Shown here: positions 1 to 10,754 of the stretch, in pieces
How positions within the stretch are numbered: position 1 is the first letter of the stretch
Layout: each line of letters opens with the position of its first letter
Assembly (NCBI GenBank): GCA_002224055.1
Contig: AZLU01000357.1
Span: forward strand, 1-27,101
Source of the DNA: Pezizomycotina sp. ARF18
Taxonomy: Eukaryota > Ascomycota
Direction of reading: 5' to 3'
DNA: 27,101 bases
Program-made: the position numbers and the translations under genes
The notes under the pieces: generated by a model
Told to the model about the DNA's origin: nothing
The model's input: the letters and a program-made list of their open reading frames with translations, nothing else
Databases searched by the model: none

Positions 1-400
1 TAAGTAAGTATAGATAGCTAAAGTTTATTATAACTATTAATAAAAGTTTATAAATTTAAAAAAAATTAAAGCTATTTTAAGATTTTTAATATAGGCTATA
101 AAGTAATAGATTTAACTTTTTAGAGTTTATTCTAATATCTTTAATACTTATAATATAACCTAAAAACTTTAATTTTAAAAGCGTAAAGATATATTTTACA
201 GAGTTTATATATAACTTATATTTATAGAGTCTTTAAAAATTAAATAAACATATTTAACGTAATCTTTATAAGTCTTTAAAAAGATAAGAATATTATCTAA
301 GTATATTATTATAAAGTAATTAAAGTACGAGCGAAATATAAAATTTATTAATTTAAAAAAGCGAAGTATTTTATAAGTCTAAAGAATATTATATAATACT
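1..400 (-). mobile_element. Ty3/Gypsy retrotransposon reverse transcriptase remnant, RIP-degraded
   Basis: Read on the minus strand, 400 down to about 200 aligns by eye with the core of a Ty3/Gypsy reverse transcriptase. A stretch in the place of the usual FGLTNAPATFQ region is followed by FKLINFIFRSYFNYF, then IIIYLDNILIF (active-site YLDN at 303-292). The family consensus is YLDDILIF, so the second catalytic Asp is now Asn (GAC/GAT to AAT, a G-to-A change on this strand). Further on, KLCKIYLYAFKIKVF in a second frame corresponds to the K-CEF-x-KEVKFLGY segment. Stops and at least one frameshift interrupt the frame, and base composition is extremely AT-rich. Together these indicate a dead element mutated by RIP. 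It runs off the left edge and is cut off at about 404 by another repeat. Confidence 0.85.
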
Positions 401-403
401 TAA

Positions 404-525
404 TAGTGTTTGACATCGGGTGGGTCGGGCCGACCCGAGGGGGTATTAACCCGCCATGCTACCCTGTCGGTCGCTATTATTAACCCCGATCTAACTATTT
501 AGGCGTCGGCGGTTAGCCGGGTTAG
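404..525. mobile_element. GC-rich hAT-like terminal sequence inserted in the Gypsy remnant
   Basis: Homology to the RT ends abruptly and a GC-rich island begins with TAGTGTTTGACATCGGG, followed by the palindrome GGGTCGGGCCGACCC at 422-436. Fungal and plant hAT transposons often begin with CAGTG/TAGTG-type termini and GGGTCGGGCC-type subterminal palindromes, so this may be one end of such an element or of a non-autonomous derivative. I found no matching inverted end and could not confirm an 8-base target duplication (the flank at 396-403 is ATACTTAA). The family assignment is inference from motif resemblance. Confidence 0.4.
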
Positions 526-2100
526 AATTTCTAAAATAGATACTTTTCTTAGTATTTTACTTTCTCTTACTTTTTTTTTATTTAAAAATGGACTAATAAA
601 TAATTTATATATTTTTTAATTTATTCTAAGTATCTTTACCTTATATAAGATATAAATATATTTATAGAATCTCTAACCTTACTATTAGAATATCTACACC
701 TTCATTTGTAGTGAACGTCAAGTATTCAGAATTACTTTATATAATCTTTACTTAAGTAACTCTAAGACCTCGGACTATTACCCATCCTTATCCTTTATAT
801 GAGAAGAATACCTCGCCTTTTATAGATACTTATCTAGACACGTACGATAGACAGGAATCTTGACAAATATATTATTGAGAATATTTCCATAATAATTTTA
901 TATAAATTAAGTGAAATATATTAATTTTTATTTTAGATATATTATTATTTAAACAAATAGTATTATTATAATCTAAAATTTAGTAAAAAAATTTTAAAAC
1001 AAAGATTATATATATAATACTTAAAACTAATAGTATAAAATTTTATGATCTATTTCGCCTAATTTATTAAAATATTGCGTTAAAAAAAATGGTTATTTTG
1101 TATAAAGATTAATAGAAAAGCTAAAAAAAAAAATGGACAGACTTTTAGCCCATAATAGTAAGTTAAGGATGAGCTTCCAAGCATGGAGTTTTGTAGCGTT
1201 TGGCTAGGTTTCATCGCGATTAACACAATTTCTAGTTTATTTTATATTATAAACAATCATAGTACTGTTACCAAACTCTCATTCCATAGCGCAATATTGT
1301 CATCAGGTTATACCTTTTTCGAAAATGTTTTAAGATTTATAAACGACCTTCACTAGTAGAGAGGTTTACAGGATTCGACTATGTAGAGAGAGATAGAATC
1401 TCTTTCCCATATGGTCTGCCATAAAACAAAGTCCGCCATATACATCAAGCCCGCGCCACTTATATATATATATTTATATATAATTTTAAACGTTTTAACT
1501 TTCAATTATATTCTTTCCTCTACGGTTGATAAGATAAACTTAGAGATGATACTCTAGCACTAGTTTCAAAACGGCTCCAATGCTTGTTTCTTTTTTGAAC
1601 GAGGCTTTTATATAATCGGTTGATTTCTTAGGTAATCAAACAAATACTTTATCAGCCGATTCTCAGCTATATTTATTATTATCAGCTGATATCAGTTCCA
1701 TCTATTCATTCAATTATACCACTTAGGTACACACTCGATTCCAGATGGACTATTAAAAAGTTTTAATGTTATTAATTAATATTTATATACTATATATATA
1801 TAAATAAGTATTTAATAAATAAAATTATTTAAATTGTATAATGTTTTTTGATTCGGGTTATCTTTTTCGGTCATGTAAGATCCTACTAGATTAAAGATCT
1901 GTTAAGCGTTTTAATAACGTTATTTATTGTTTTTAGGTAAATTCAAGTAAAAAATCCCGTGATGATTAGGTGGAGGGTTTGGGAAAAGCTGGCGATGTAT
2001 AATAAAGAGATTGGTTTCGTCTTATAAAAGGTGGTGGCGCCTGCGGCTATGGTGGCGTGACTCGCAGGTCGGTGGATCACGTTATTATATATTATTCATT
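526..2100. repeat. AT-rich repeat-derived block without intact genes
   Basis: This stretch is strongly AT-rich with many TA-rich runs and has no long open frame on either strand. It continues the repeat block to the left and shows the composition expected of RIP-mutated transposon DNA. At 1590-1700 the minus strand carries TATATAAAAGCC and the palindrome TATCAGCTGATA, which could belong to an old LTR promoter region; this is not established. Composition returns gradually to that of ordinary intergenic DNA near 2000-2100. Confidence 0.6.
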
Positions 2101-2817
2101 CCTTTGTAGCTCTGTTATGATTTAATACATGGCTTGACACTATGATTCGATATTATGTCTGACGCCATGGTTTGATGTTATCATTCGATACCGTCGTTTT
2201 CCCGATGGAACAATAGTATGAAACTTTTTTGTTACGCACTTGATCGATCCTAAGCCGAGAACGGAAATTCAGAATGAAAATGATGAAAAGGTTATTGTCA
2301 CACACGCAGCGACGGCTTCCACACGGACATATTTTAGTGTAATAACTGGAGAGATGATTTATAAATTAGTATTATAGATGACCGTTGGATGTTATACGAT
2401 GGTATGACCCGTACATATTCGCATATAGCTATTGGATCTTATAGATGTTAATCGTATGATGTATAGTTACTACTATTAATGTTGTATTTCGAATATGATT
2501 GGGAGTGACCATTTTAATCCTCTTTCTCCTAGCATTGGAGGTTCAATGGCGCCTATCTCGTTTCTTAGCAAACTCGAAAGTATATAATATAATGCCGATT
2601 ACCCACCTCTCCAGTATTTCAAAAACCTTGTCGGAGCGTCTGTAAAAAGCTAAGAACTCGCTGGAATATTCATTGTTTACCTGCAGAAAACCCCAAGACT
2701 ATTCAGTAATAGAACAACTCTATCAAAAACCTCCTTATAAAAACAAGCTGGAATTTTATTCTCGCTTACAATCTTGAGTTGCATCCCTCTTGGGATCAGA
2801 ACACCAAGATTCTCAAT
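2101..2817. other. Intergenic, no recognisable gene
   Basis: Mixed-composition DNA between the AT-rich block and the small secreted protein. Stops occur in all frames and I see no motif. Short imperfect repeats resembling GATTCGATATTAT and GTTGGATGTTATACGATG occur at 2140-2480. The last part would be the promoter of the downstream gene. Confidence 0.5.
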
Positions 2818-3153
2818 ATGAAGCTTCCCACAACTATCATCCTCCTCCGGCCCTCGCTTCAGTTACAGCAGCCTGGATTTTCACGTGGAGGATTCTCAAA
2901 ACCACGCGCATATCGTGGAAAGAGACGGTAACCTAAAATGCAAGTATATCAGTCAAGGCGAAGGCAGGAGTTCAGATGGAGACGTGGCGGGTCCGACTGC
3001 TGTATCATGTTGTATGATACTGCTGACTGCTCAGGAGATGCTGCCGGCTACTCCTGTAAGGATTGGACTCACGAGGCGAGCAGACCCCTGTATAGTTTTG
3101 AAGTCCTTCAGTGTGAGGTCCCGAAGGCAGTTGAAAACGAGTTATTAAAGTAG
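2818..3153 (+). pseudogene. Small secreted cysteine-rich protein (effector-like), frameshifted
   Basis: The ATG at 2818 opens MKLPTTIILL. One frame later comes ALASVTAAW, and together they look like a signal peptide interrupted by a base loss near 2848. The middle reads in another frame (HAHIVERDGNLKCKYISQ). The C-terminal part, 2970-3153, returns to the first frame with CCIMLYDTADCSG, YSCKDWTHEA and SFEVLQCEV. The spacing of cysteines around LYD..DCSG, the C-x-x-W and the final F-x-V-x-x-C resembles many small secreted proteins of plant-associated and saprotrophic ascomycetes. No orthologue is recognised by name. At least two frame changes separate three coding-looking segments, and no GT..AG intron explains them. 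The gene sits next to a RIP-mutated repeat block, so true decay is plausible; sequencing deletions, seen elsewhere in this window, are the alternative. Role, host target and expression are unknown. Confidence 0.5.
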
Positions 3154-4622
3154 GAGTTTGGGTCCAATAACGTAGACAAGAACAGGTTTCTGATAGCTGA
3201 GAGTTCTGTGGGGAGCAAACCAGGATTCTATATTTGTATTTAACGTAAATTTTAAATTGCCCTGTCTAAACAAATGTCTCGAAAAAGCAAAGCTACGTTA
3301 AAGGTTTCCATGTTGGGGTTTCCATCATAAGAACTAAATTCTTACAACCGGCACCATGTTCTATCCAAGGAAGCAGGAGGGCGGCCGGCGCACTTGTCCG
3401 CCCTAACTTTATAGAATGATATATAGCTTTTTTGATAGGGAGGCAGTTTCTTTCCTCGCCGGCCTTCTATACAAGATTCCAAATATAGTAAAGCCTTCAA
3501 TCCAAGATGATACTGGCGCTGTCTATTAGGGCAGATAGGCTGTGTTTAGCGTAATCATCCCGGACGAGCTTGGAGAATAAAAGTGTTACGAGGTTAGTAA
3601 CGCTATGTTGCTTAGTTGTTTGTGGTTCTTAGAGCTTAGAGTTATACTTAGGGTTGCGTAATCAATGGCGAACGAGCTAAGACTATACAAAGGGAATTTA
3701 GCGTCCTTAAATACAGTGATAGTACAGGGGGGATTTTGGCTTAGGCGCAGAGCCTGTAAACAGTTTTTCTACAGTTACAATTTATCCATCTGGGTTTGTT
3801 TCAGCCTTAAACTTCGCCCCCACGGATCATCAGTCACCGGGATTTAGGTTACTTAGAGTATTACCTAGTCTTCGCAAGTTGTTTTCTTGATGATGAGGAA
3901 ACTTGGCCGTACGATCTACGCGGCCACGATGCATTCCCGGTTCTCTCTGCTCATTATAACCTAATTGTCGGCGTGCTTGGCAGTTCGTGCTTCTTTGTTT
4001 CCCTGTTCTCCTCTCCTTTTTCCACTTTCTTTGCTATTATTGATGACGTGGAAAGCCAGGAACTGTCGCTTACGAAACTGCCGCCGGATACAATATTCGA
4101 TAGAAAATTATCGTGATGTCAGCGCACTTGCAACGGTGCCCGTTTCCTCCGAAGTCCCGGCGCCACGTTCTGGACCGAGAAATATGTTACACGAGATTTT
4201 CTCGGCTAGAGGCGAATCACGGAAAGCCAAACCTTCGAGGAACATTCCGGGTTCGACTTTCCACGTTTCCCGTACATCCCTGTTCCCCGGTATGCAAGTC
4301 AGCGGTGGCGATGATAGCGATCAAAACATCTTTCGCACCTGGGCTGAGCGGATCTTTTTTCCTTTCCACACGATTCAAAAAGGATTAAGAAAGAGCTATA
4401 TTAAGATATGACACCTTCCTATTTGAATCGCAACTATTGGCGAGTATTCCCAGCGGAAAGGATCCGCCCTTTCATTCTCTCTCTCTTTTTTTTTTTTTTT
4501 TTTGTTATATAAAACGATGAGGCTGTAGAATAATTTTTTTTTTTTTTTTCTCGTTGTGAAGTAACACCGTTTAATGTCACGAAAAGACATAACTTTTCCA
4601 TAGCTTTTTCCTGCTGGAAATC
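3154..4622. other. Intergenic with long T runs upstream of the hydrolase
   Basis: No recognisable gene. An open frame covers 3965-4411 but starts at TTG, has no domain-like pattern and overlaps an equally long second frame. Two T homopolymers, 4486-4503 (18 T) and 4534-4549 (16 T), lie 75-140 bases before the hydrolase ATG. Pyrimidine-rich tracts of this kind are common just upstream of fungal start sites, so the right end is probably the hydrolase promoter and 5' leader. Confidence 0.5.
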
Positions 4623-5677
4623 ATGGCGATCTTCAGTCTTTTTTCTCTCTTCCTGACGGCGTGCCTATCTACCGTCGTCCACTCTGGCCCAACGACATGC
4701 CCGAAAGGTCCGGTTCCGCCGATACGGTATCAGGCGGGATGGTCTACACCTACCCCTGGCCGATAAAATACCACCAGCTAACCACGCAAGGCAACACCTC
4801 TGCCAAGCCTACGCGGACCTCTCCCCGAAACCCTCCTACGTTAAAAAGCCAGAACGAAACATCCTCCTCCTCCACGGCAAGAACTTCTGCGCCGCGACCT
4901 GGGAAGCTACCGCGAAGGTCCTTCGCGACCGCGGGTTCCGCGTCATTGCACCCGACCAGATCGGGTTTTGTAAATCGGATAAACCGGATAATTACCAGTT
5001 CTCGCTGCAGCAGCTCGCGGTTAATACGAAGAGTATTTTGGATACGCTTGGTGTTAAAGAGATGTATGTTATGGTCATAGTATGGGCGGTATGCTGGCGG
5101 TGCGGTTCGCGCTGATGTACCCGTCACTCGTTAAGGGTTGGTAATGATCGATCCGATCGGGTTGGAAGACTGGAAGAGTAAAGGGGTGCCGTACCTCTCC
5201 GTCGACGAAATATATAAGCAGGAGCGGGCGTCGGATTATACGTCCATAAAGGTTATGAACAGGCGACGTATTACGTCGGTAAATGGGATTCGGCATACGA
5301 TAAATGGGTGAACATGCTGCTAAAGGTTTACAAGGGTTCTAAGGGTGATGCGTACGCGTATAATCAAGCCTTGATTACCGATATGGTCATGACTCAACCC
5401 GTGGTATACGAATTACCGCTGTTGAAGGATGTTAGGAGTCTGCTTATCGTTGGGGATAAAGATAATACGGCGATCGGGAAGCAGTGGAGTCCACCGGATG
5501 TACAGAAGCAGCTGGGGCATTACGATGTTTTGGGAGGCAGGCGAAGGAAGCGATCGGAAGAATTGTACGTATGTGCACTTTAAGGATCTGGGCCACGCGC
5601 CGCAGATTCAGGACCCGGATAGGCTGCATGAGGCGGTGCTGGGGTGGTTGGAGAAGGAGGAAGGTGAAGAGCTATGA
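4623..5677 (+). CDS. Secreted alpha/beta hydrolase (frames broken by single-base losses)
   Basis: The ATG at 4623 starts MAIFSLFSLFLTACLS, a clear signal peptide. Downstream, in successive frames, are MVYTYPWPIKYH, the oxyanion-hole region LLLHGKNF (about 4865-4888), FRVIAPDQIGFCKS, the nucleophile elbow GHSMGG (5073-5090, Ser codon 5079-5081), MIDPIGLEDW, the acid-loop candidate VGDKDNT (about 5449-5469) and LGHAPQ with the catalytic His codon at 5594-5596. The order and spacing match a complete esterase/epoxide-hydrolase-like alpha/beta hydrolase of about 350 residues. The substrate is unknown; the signal peptide suggests action outside the cell. The reading frame changes seven times and every change goes in the direction of one missing base, with no decay of motifs between changes. 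I infer sequence error rather than a pseudogene, but cannot prove it. No intron is needed. The stop is TGA ending at 5677. Confidence 0.85.
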
Positions 5678-7085
5678 AGTTCGGGATAGAGGATCATAAA
5701 TATCTTGAAAAAATATGTCTATTATAATATAGTTTCTTTCATTATGGGATAGTAAGTTACGAAAGAACTTCAAGTCCTAGTAAACATAACACCAGTAACT
5801 GGAACATAGACGATAGAGTATGTATCGCTAAAGCATGAGATACCGAAGGTTCTGCTGTGCCGAACCCATAATTTTCTTTTATCCACGTCGCCGTAAATCT
5901 TCGTGCCTAGTGCTTCGGAAGTAGTTGTCCCACCCAGCGCCAAACGTTTTTCTATTTCCCCCCCCCTTTAGTGGGGCAATTGAGTAGAACATCAAAGACT
6001 GTCTAACAAAGCCAAAAACTCCGTTTTGTGCAATAAGGCAGCGAAAATAGCGTTGCGTATCTGTGGAAAGATCCCGGGGCCCTTCAGATACGAAAACTTA
6101 CAAAATCCTTTGAGTAGAAGTGGGTTGATAGATAAGGAGTACTTGTCATCTCCCCCCCCCCGATCGATAGCTTTTCCCGTCTCATTTTCACTAAGGGCGA
6201 CCCGTGAGGCCTCCTATGTTGTTATTGTATAATTGCAAGTATTTAATTTCCCAATACTATCAAACATCAAGGCCTGATATATTCGTTTCATAATCTATGT
6301 CGGCGCGACTAGGATTATGATTATAGCTTCCCAAGCGCTCAATCGTTGGTTTTCGTTGGCTCTACCATAAAAGAACAGAAAACTACGACGGAACCGATAG
6401 ATATTGCCTCTAGAATTATTCCTTATGGCGTTCTGGAGCCCTAACAGCTATTATTCCGGATGATAGTTCGTTAGTCTCACGGTAACTTCTACTATCACGG
6501 TTATCATTCTTACTTTCTGGTAGAAATGCTCTAGTTGAACTCACTTCTCTTATACCATGTGGTGTAAGGAGGGGTACAGGTTAATACAATATGGCCTCGA
6601 GAGTCCGCGCCTGATAAAGTAGGTTCAGCTGGGGTAGGGTGTTTTCCACTCCCGGAGACACTAATCAGTCGTCGGCTTAAAGCGCTCCTCCCGTGTACTT
6701 ATAACCAGATCGCTCAAAACACATACTTCGTCGAACAGGTGCTATACCTTTCGCTTTTCATTTTTAGGAGAAAGATGTTTATAATTCTCCCTTTTGTTTA
6801 AAGCTATCTACGGAATTGTTGCGTCCGATTTTATTTGATACTATTCCTTAGGAGGTCGCTATCAATATCAAGCTCCAGAAAAGCAATTGCGGAGGCTACG
6901 CAGATATAATATAAAAAGAAGTGGCAAGAGCGTCCGACGAGACTATTTACATCAACTAATACCTACTATTTAATCTTTAGTCTACCATTGAGTCGGGTAT
7001 AGATTCTATTGCGTCTAAGTTTGAAGGAGCTAGTGTTTGAAGATATAATTTTAAAATCTTTCCTTTGAGGGTTTAGAGCTTCGAA
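5678..7085. other. Intergenic between convergent genes
   Basis: This lies between the 3' ends of the hydrolase and of the minus-strand protease-ankyrin gene. Frames are closed on both strands apart from a 68-codon ORF at 6026-6232 that has no recognisable features. C homopolymers occur at 5958-5966 (9 C) and 6152-6161 (10 C). I see no RNA gene or repeat with a clear structure. Confidence 0.5.
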
Positions 7086-10000
7086 TCAATGAGCGCGTCG
7101 ACAACCGCATTTCGCTTTACCGTCAGCCCAATTCCTTTGTCTCATAGTTTCAATAAACGGAGGACCCTGACTAGTAGCATCGGAGCAAACAGCAAATGTC
7201 TCCCGAACATCAAGATTTTTCAGGGGAGGACTATAAGATTCGAAGTTGTTTTCTTTCCATGAGAAGATAGCTCCAGTAGGGGCCTGAACGATTCCCTCGA
7301 CATTATCCGGTGGCAACTCGAGCCCTAAATCTATGGGATATAGGTGTGAATAATAGCCTTGGTTTGGTTTTGTCAATTTCGCACGGTCGGCGCCTGAGTC
7401 TTCAGGATGATATTTTGCAGTCGATTTTTGACCCAAAGCCCGGCCTGGAGATGCTGTTGTTGCCCGCTTTTTTCAACTACGAAGTCGAGATTGGCTTGTC
7501 CGACGTTCGAATTCGTGTTGTTTTCAAATTTAGTAGAGGTCTGTTGGTCGTTGTCGACATCGTTTTCACCGATCGTCCCAGTGCTGGTTCCTGAGGCGAT
7601 GGCAGGCTCCACTAGCACTGATGAGACCTCACAAGTTTGGAGGATGTTTACACCATCATCAAGTCCCTTCGGCTTGCCCAAATGCGACAGCGTTTGCTGT
7701 GGCTTGTCTTTGGCATTTGGGTCAGTCCCAAACTGTAATAGAGTTTCTTTCACTTTCACCTCCCCTCTCGAGGCCGTCAATTGAAGGTGGGTCTGACCAC
7801 TATCGTCCGTGGCGTTAACATTCGCTCCCGCTTCCAGTACCCTTCGCAGTGCCTCAGTGTGTTCGCCCTCCATACCATCCGAGTATTTACATCCCGCGAG
7901 AATATGCAATGGCAGCTGCTTCCTTGCATCTACAATATTGACGTTGGCTCCTACATCAAGGAGGATACCTATAGCGCCAGAGTGCTCATATCTCGCAAGG
8001 ATATGTATTGCCGTTTGGTTATTTTCGTCCAATGCATCAACGTCGGCTCCAGCCTCGAGTAAAAGCTTTATCGTGATACAGTACCCGTATCCCACGCGGC
8101 GACCGGATTCTTCCTGGCCAACACCTTCGGTAGTCCTATCGGAAGGCTCAAGCCCACCCGGGCGACCGGTATAAGCAGCCAAATGCAGTGGCCGTGATCC
8201 GTCAGAAGTGATAGCATTCACGTCGGCTCCAGCTTCTATAAGTGTTTGAGCCACCTTGAAATTGCCCGTTTGGGCCGAAAGGTGTAAAGGAGTCTCCATT
8301 TTGTCCGTACGGGCGTCGAAGTATACTCCCGCCGAAATCAATGCCGAGGCTCCATCTGCGTCACCGATCAAAGCTGCAATGTGTAATGGCGTAATACTTG
8401 AGAAATCTGCCAATATCTCCCCCTGGCTTTGAGTAGTGAGCCATCGGGGAATTAGTAATTCTTGTTGCCCGATTTCACTGAAAGGCTCTGAACAAGAAAT
8501 AGACGTTTCGCTAGTCTCGACCCTATCGCTGTGGCTTCTACCTCTGGCGTTCTGCGTTAATACTCGGCGCGGTAAGCAATGTTAATTTGGAATTCGGAAA
8601 GTAGTGTCGGACCCTCGTAAAGAGCGTTTCAAGTGGTATAAAAAAGGCCAAATGAGCGTCAGGCATTTCAGCAATGATTTGACCGGCAAGCAGTTCGCTC
8701 TCATTGTCTTGACATGTCGTCCATATCCCTGAACTTCCTTCGCCTGTTTAATAGTCTTAATTAGCTCCTTCTTTCAAATTACCTTGTTTTACTATAAATA
8801 GTGAGGCTTGGGATGTGTATGTATCTCACCTAGAGGTTGTGGTATGCTCAGGCACCATACAATTTGGAACTTTTGTAGACCTGGAAGTAACGTAATGCTC
8901 GGGGAATTACTAATAGTTCCCTTTCCAAATGGTTGATGCCACGCTTCGGGAGTTATTAGAGAAACCTCTTTCCGGGGGAGATTAGCTTTAGAAACGACAT
9001 GGTTCTTGATGCCTTCTTCATTCTAGATGTGTTGTTGAGAGAAAGTGTGTAATGGGGAATTATCCGGACACCGTTCGCAGGAAGAACCATTAGCCAGTCA
9101 TCTTCGTAAATTCTCGTCGCCCCAATAGCAACCTTTTCCCTACCGTGTTCTTGATATATGTGGGACATATAAGGGTAGTAATAAGCAACACCGACTAATG
9201 GGCTCAGCTTTGACTTGCCCAGGCGAAAAGTAATTGGCTGGGCGGATGGTGGACTCTTCTGTTCTTTTTCGCAATCAGGCCTGAGTTTGGACGGATGCAC
9301 CGTGCTCCCTTCATTCGTTGTGGCTTCGTCGGTTGGAAGGTACTGAAGAGGTGAGTTCTTCTGTATGATTGATATAGGGCTATATCGGGGGTTGTTCGCT
9401 CGCCCTGGTGCAAGTCGTCGTCCCTGTCAGTGCCAAATACGTCCCAAGATTCCCAATTTCGAGGGCTTGGCCAAGATTCGTCTTTTGCCTCATCGTCGTC
9501 CCCGAAGATTGAGCCAGAATCATCTGTTTCGCTGTAGTCTGTACTTTTGCTGCCTGATTCATCTATCTCTTCCTCATCAAGGCCCATAATTGTATCGTGA
9601 TTATCATGTGTGGGCTCCATCTCATCGCCGTTGATGCAGCATTTCGTGAATAAATGACCCGCTGTAACCGCAAAGGGTCGGCCACGTAGAAGAATAAAAC
9701 CGCCAATGGTAACAGAACCTATATAGAAGTCCCCCCGGAACGCGTGAATACGAGTGCCATAGTGAAGTTCAACCTCTGTTTGTACTTCTGAATTAGGCTT
9801 AGTCGATTCAGAAGTCAACGCATTTTGGTGCTTCTCTTTGTCACAATTCATAATTATAGAGAACTTGGACACCGTCTTCTCCAATATCGTGGCATTAGGC
9901 TTTCCTTTCCCCTTTTGCGACTTCGTACATTTCCTTTGCTTCTTTTGTTGCATTTTCAGTTCTTCCTTCCACTTCTTCATTTCCTCTTTCGTTGGATAGT

Positions 10001-10754
10001 CGATTCGGAGCTTCTGAAGGGAAAATTTAAGGGATTCTGGTATGAGCCGTCTCCAATCTCGGAACGCTTGTTTAACAAGACTAACTGATTCTGTATCTCT
10101 TGCCAATACTTTAATTACTGGCCGTGCATGTTCGAGACTCGAACCTATATATTCGATGGGGGTTAAAGAAAGGCCAGATTCCCATTGTGACAGGCTTTTT
10201 GTTGACCGTTTCAGATAAGAGGCGAGATTGCTGCTCAAAGCATACGTGTAATACGGTATTGCTTTGTTCCAAGCATCTAGAATTTCTGGCGGTACCTCAA
10301 ATTTCATGGTTTCGCTTCGAAGGTTATCATTGTGGGCTTCTTGCGTCGTATCATTAGCTTCAGCTATGGACGAGGAAGCCCCACCAACTGACTCTGCAAG
10401 GACCGCATGCTCTATGGTGGGTGATGCAATATCAACGCCCAGGACTGTTGGCGCGGATGGAGACCTCTGAATGTCAGTAGAGTCCAATTGTAAATTCGAG
10501 TTAAACGGAGTATCATCCGGGGCCAGTGCGGGCGCTTCAACTGTAGAAATACCGGGATTGGACTCATTATTATGCTCTGAAATAGTGGATAGCTCAGGTT
10601 TAGGTGGTGGCGCGTTATGACGACAGCTGCAATCTATTTGTAAAGACCGAGGTAATGTGTTTACAGGCGTATAGACGCCTGATAACCTGGTTCGCGCTTT
10701 CGCGCTTTCGCTCGAATGATTGGATTCCAGTTGATGTACAAAAGGACTTCTCAT
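7086..10754 (-). CDS. Trypsin-like serine protease domain fused to ankyrin repeats
   Basis: Read from the ATG at 10754 downward. An N-terminal low-complexity region is followed by a conserved-looking helical part (ARPVIKVLARDTESVSLV, FRDWRRLIPESLKFSLQKL) and a Lys-rich segment. The protease-like domain then begins with GSVTIGGFILLRGRPFAVTAGHLF (in pieces: TIGGF, FAVTAGHLF); the catalytic-type His is codon 9656-9654, residue 367. A very acidic Asp/Ser/Glu linker follows, then YEDDWLMVL (candidate catalytic Asp near 9097-9102), SITLLPGLQKFQ, and GEGSSGIW at 8744-8721, where GSSG stands for the usual GDSG. LLAGQIIAEM and LAFFIPLE close the domain. Six ankyrin repeats follow from about 8400 to 7600 (TPLHIAAL, TPLHLSAQ, RPLHLAAY and others); the third carries an insertion of about 30 residues. 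The C-terminal tail to 7086 is unrecognised. An intron at 8744-8829 joins PQPLG to EGSSGIW in frame. Frames break near 9300, 9040, 8575 and 7400. Probably intracellular, since no signal peptide is seen; the target is unknown. Confidence 0.8.
8744..8829 (-). other. Spliceosomal intron inside the protease domain
   Basis: The donor is G|GTGAGATAC at 8829 and the acceptor TTAAACAG|GC ends at 8744, an 86-base intron. A branch-like GCTAATT lies 15-25 bases before the acceptor. Splicing joins a one-base codon remainder to restore the glycine of GEGSSGIW, so the exon junction falls directly before the catalytic serine motif. Confidence 0.75.

Noticed and set aside
3965-4411. 148-codon plus-strand open frame
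   Set aside because: It starts at TTG, overlaps a second frame of similar length, has no domain pattern, and lies where the hydrolase promoter is expected.
4750-5127. 125-codon minus-strand open frame
   Set aside because: It is antisense to the alpha/beta hydrolase, whose catalytic motifs are on the plus strand; a shadow of GC-rich codons.
7310-8174. Several plus-strand open frames of 65-125 codons
   Set aside because: They lie antisense to the ankyrin repeats, which are unmistakable on the minus strand.
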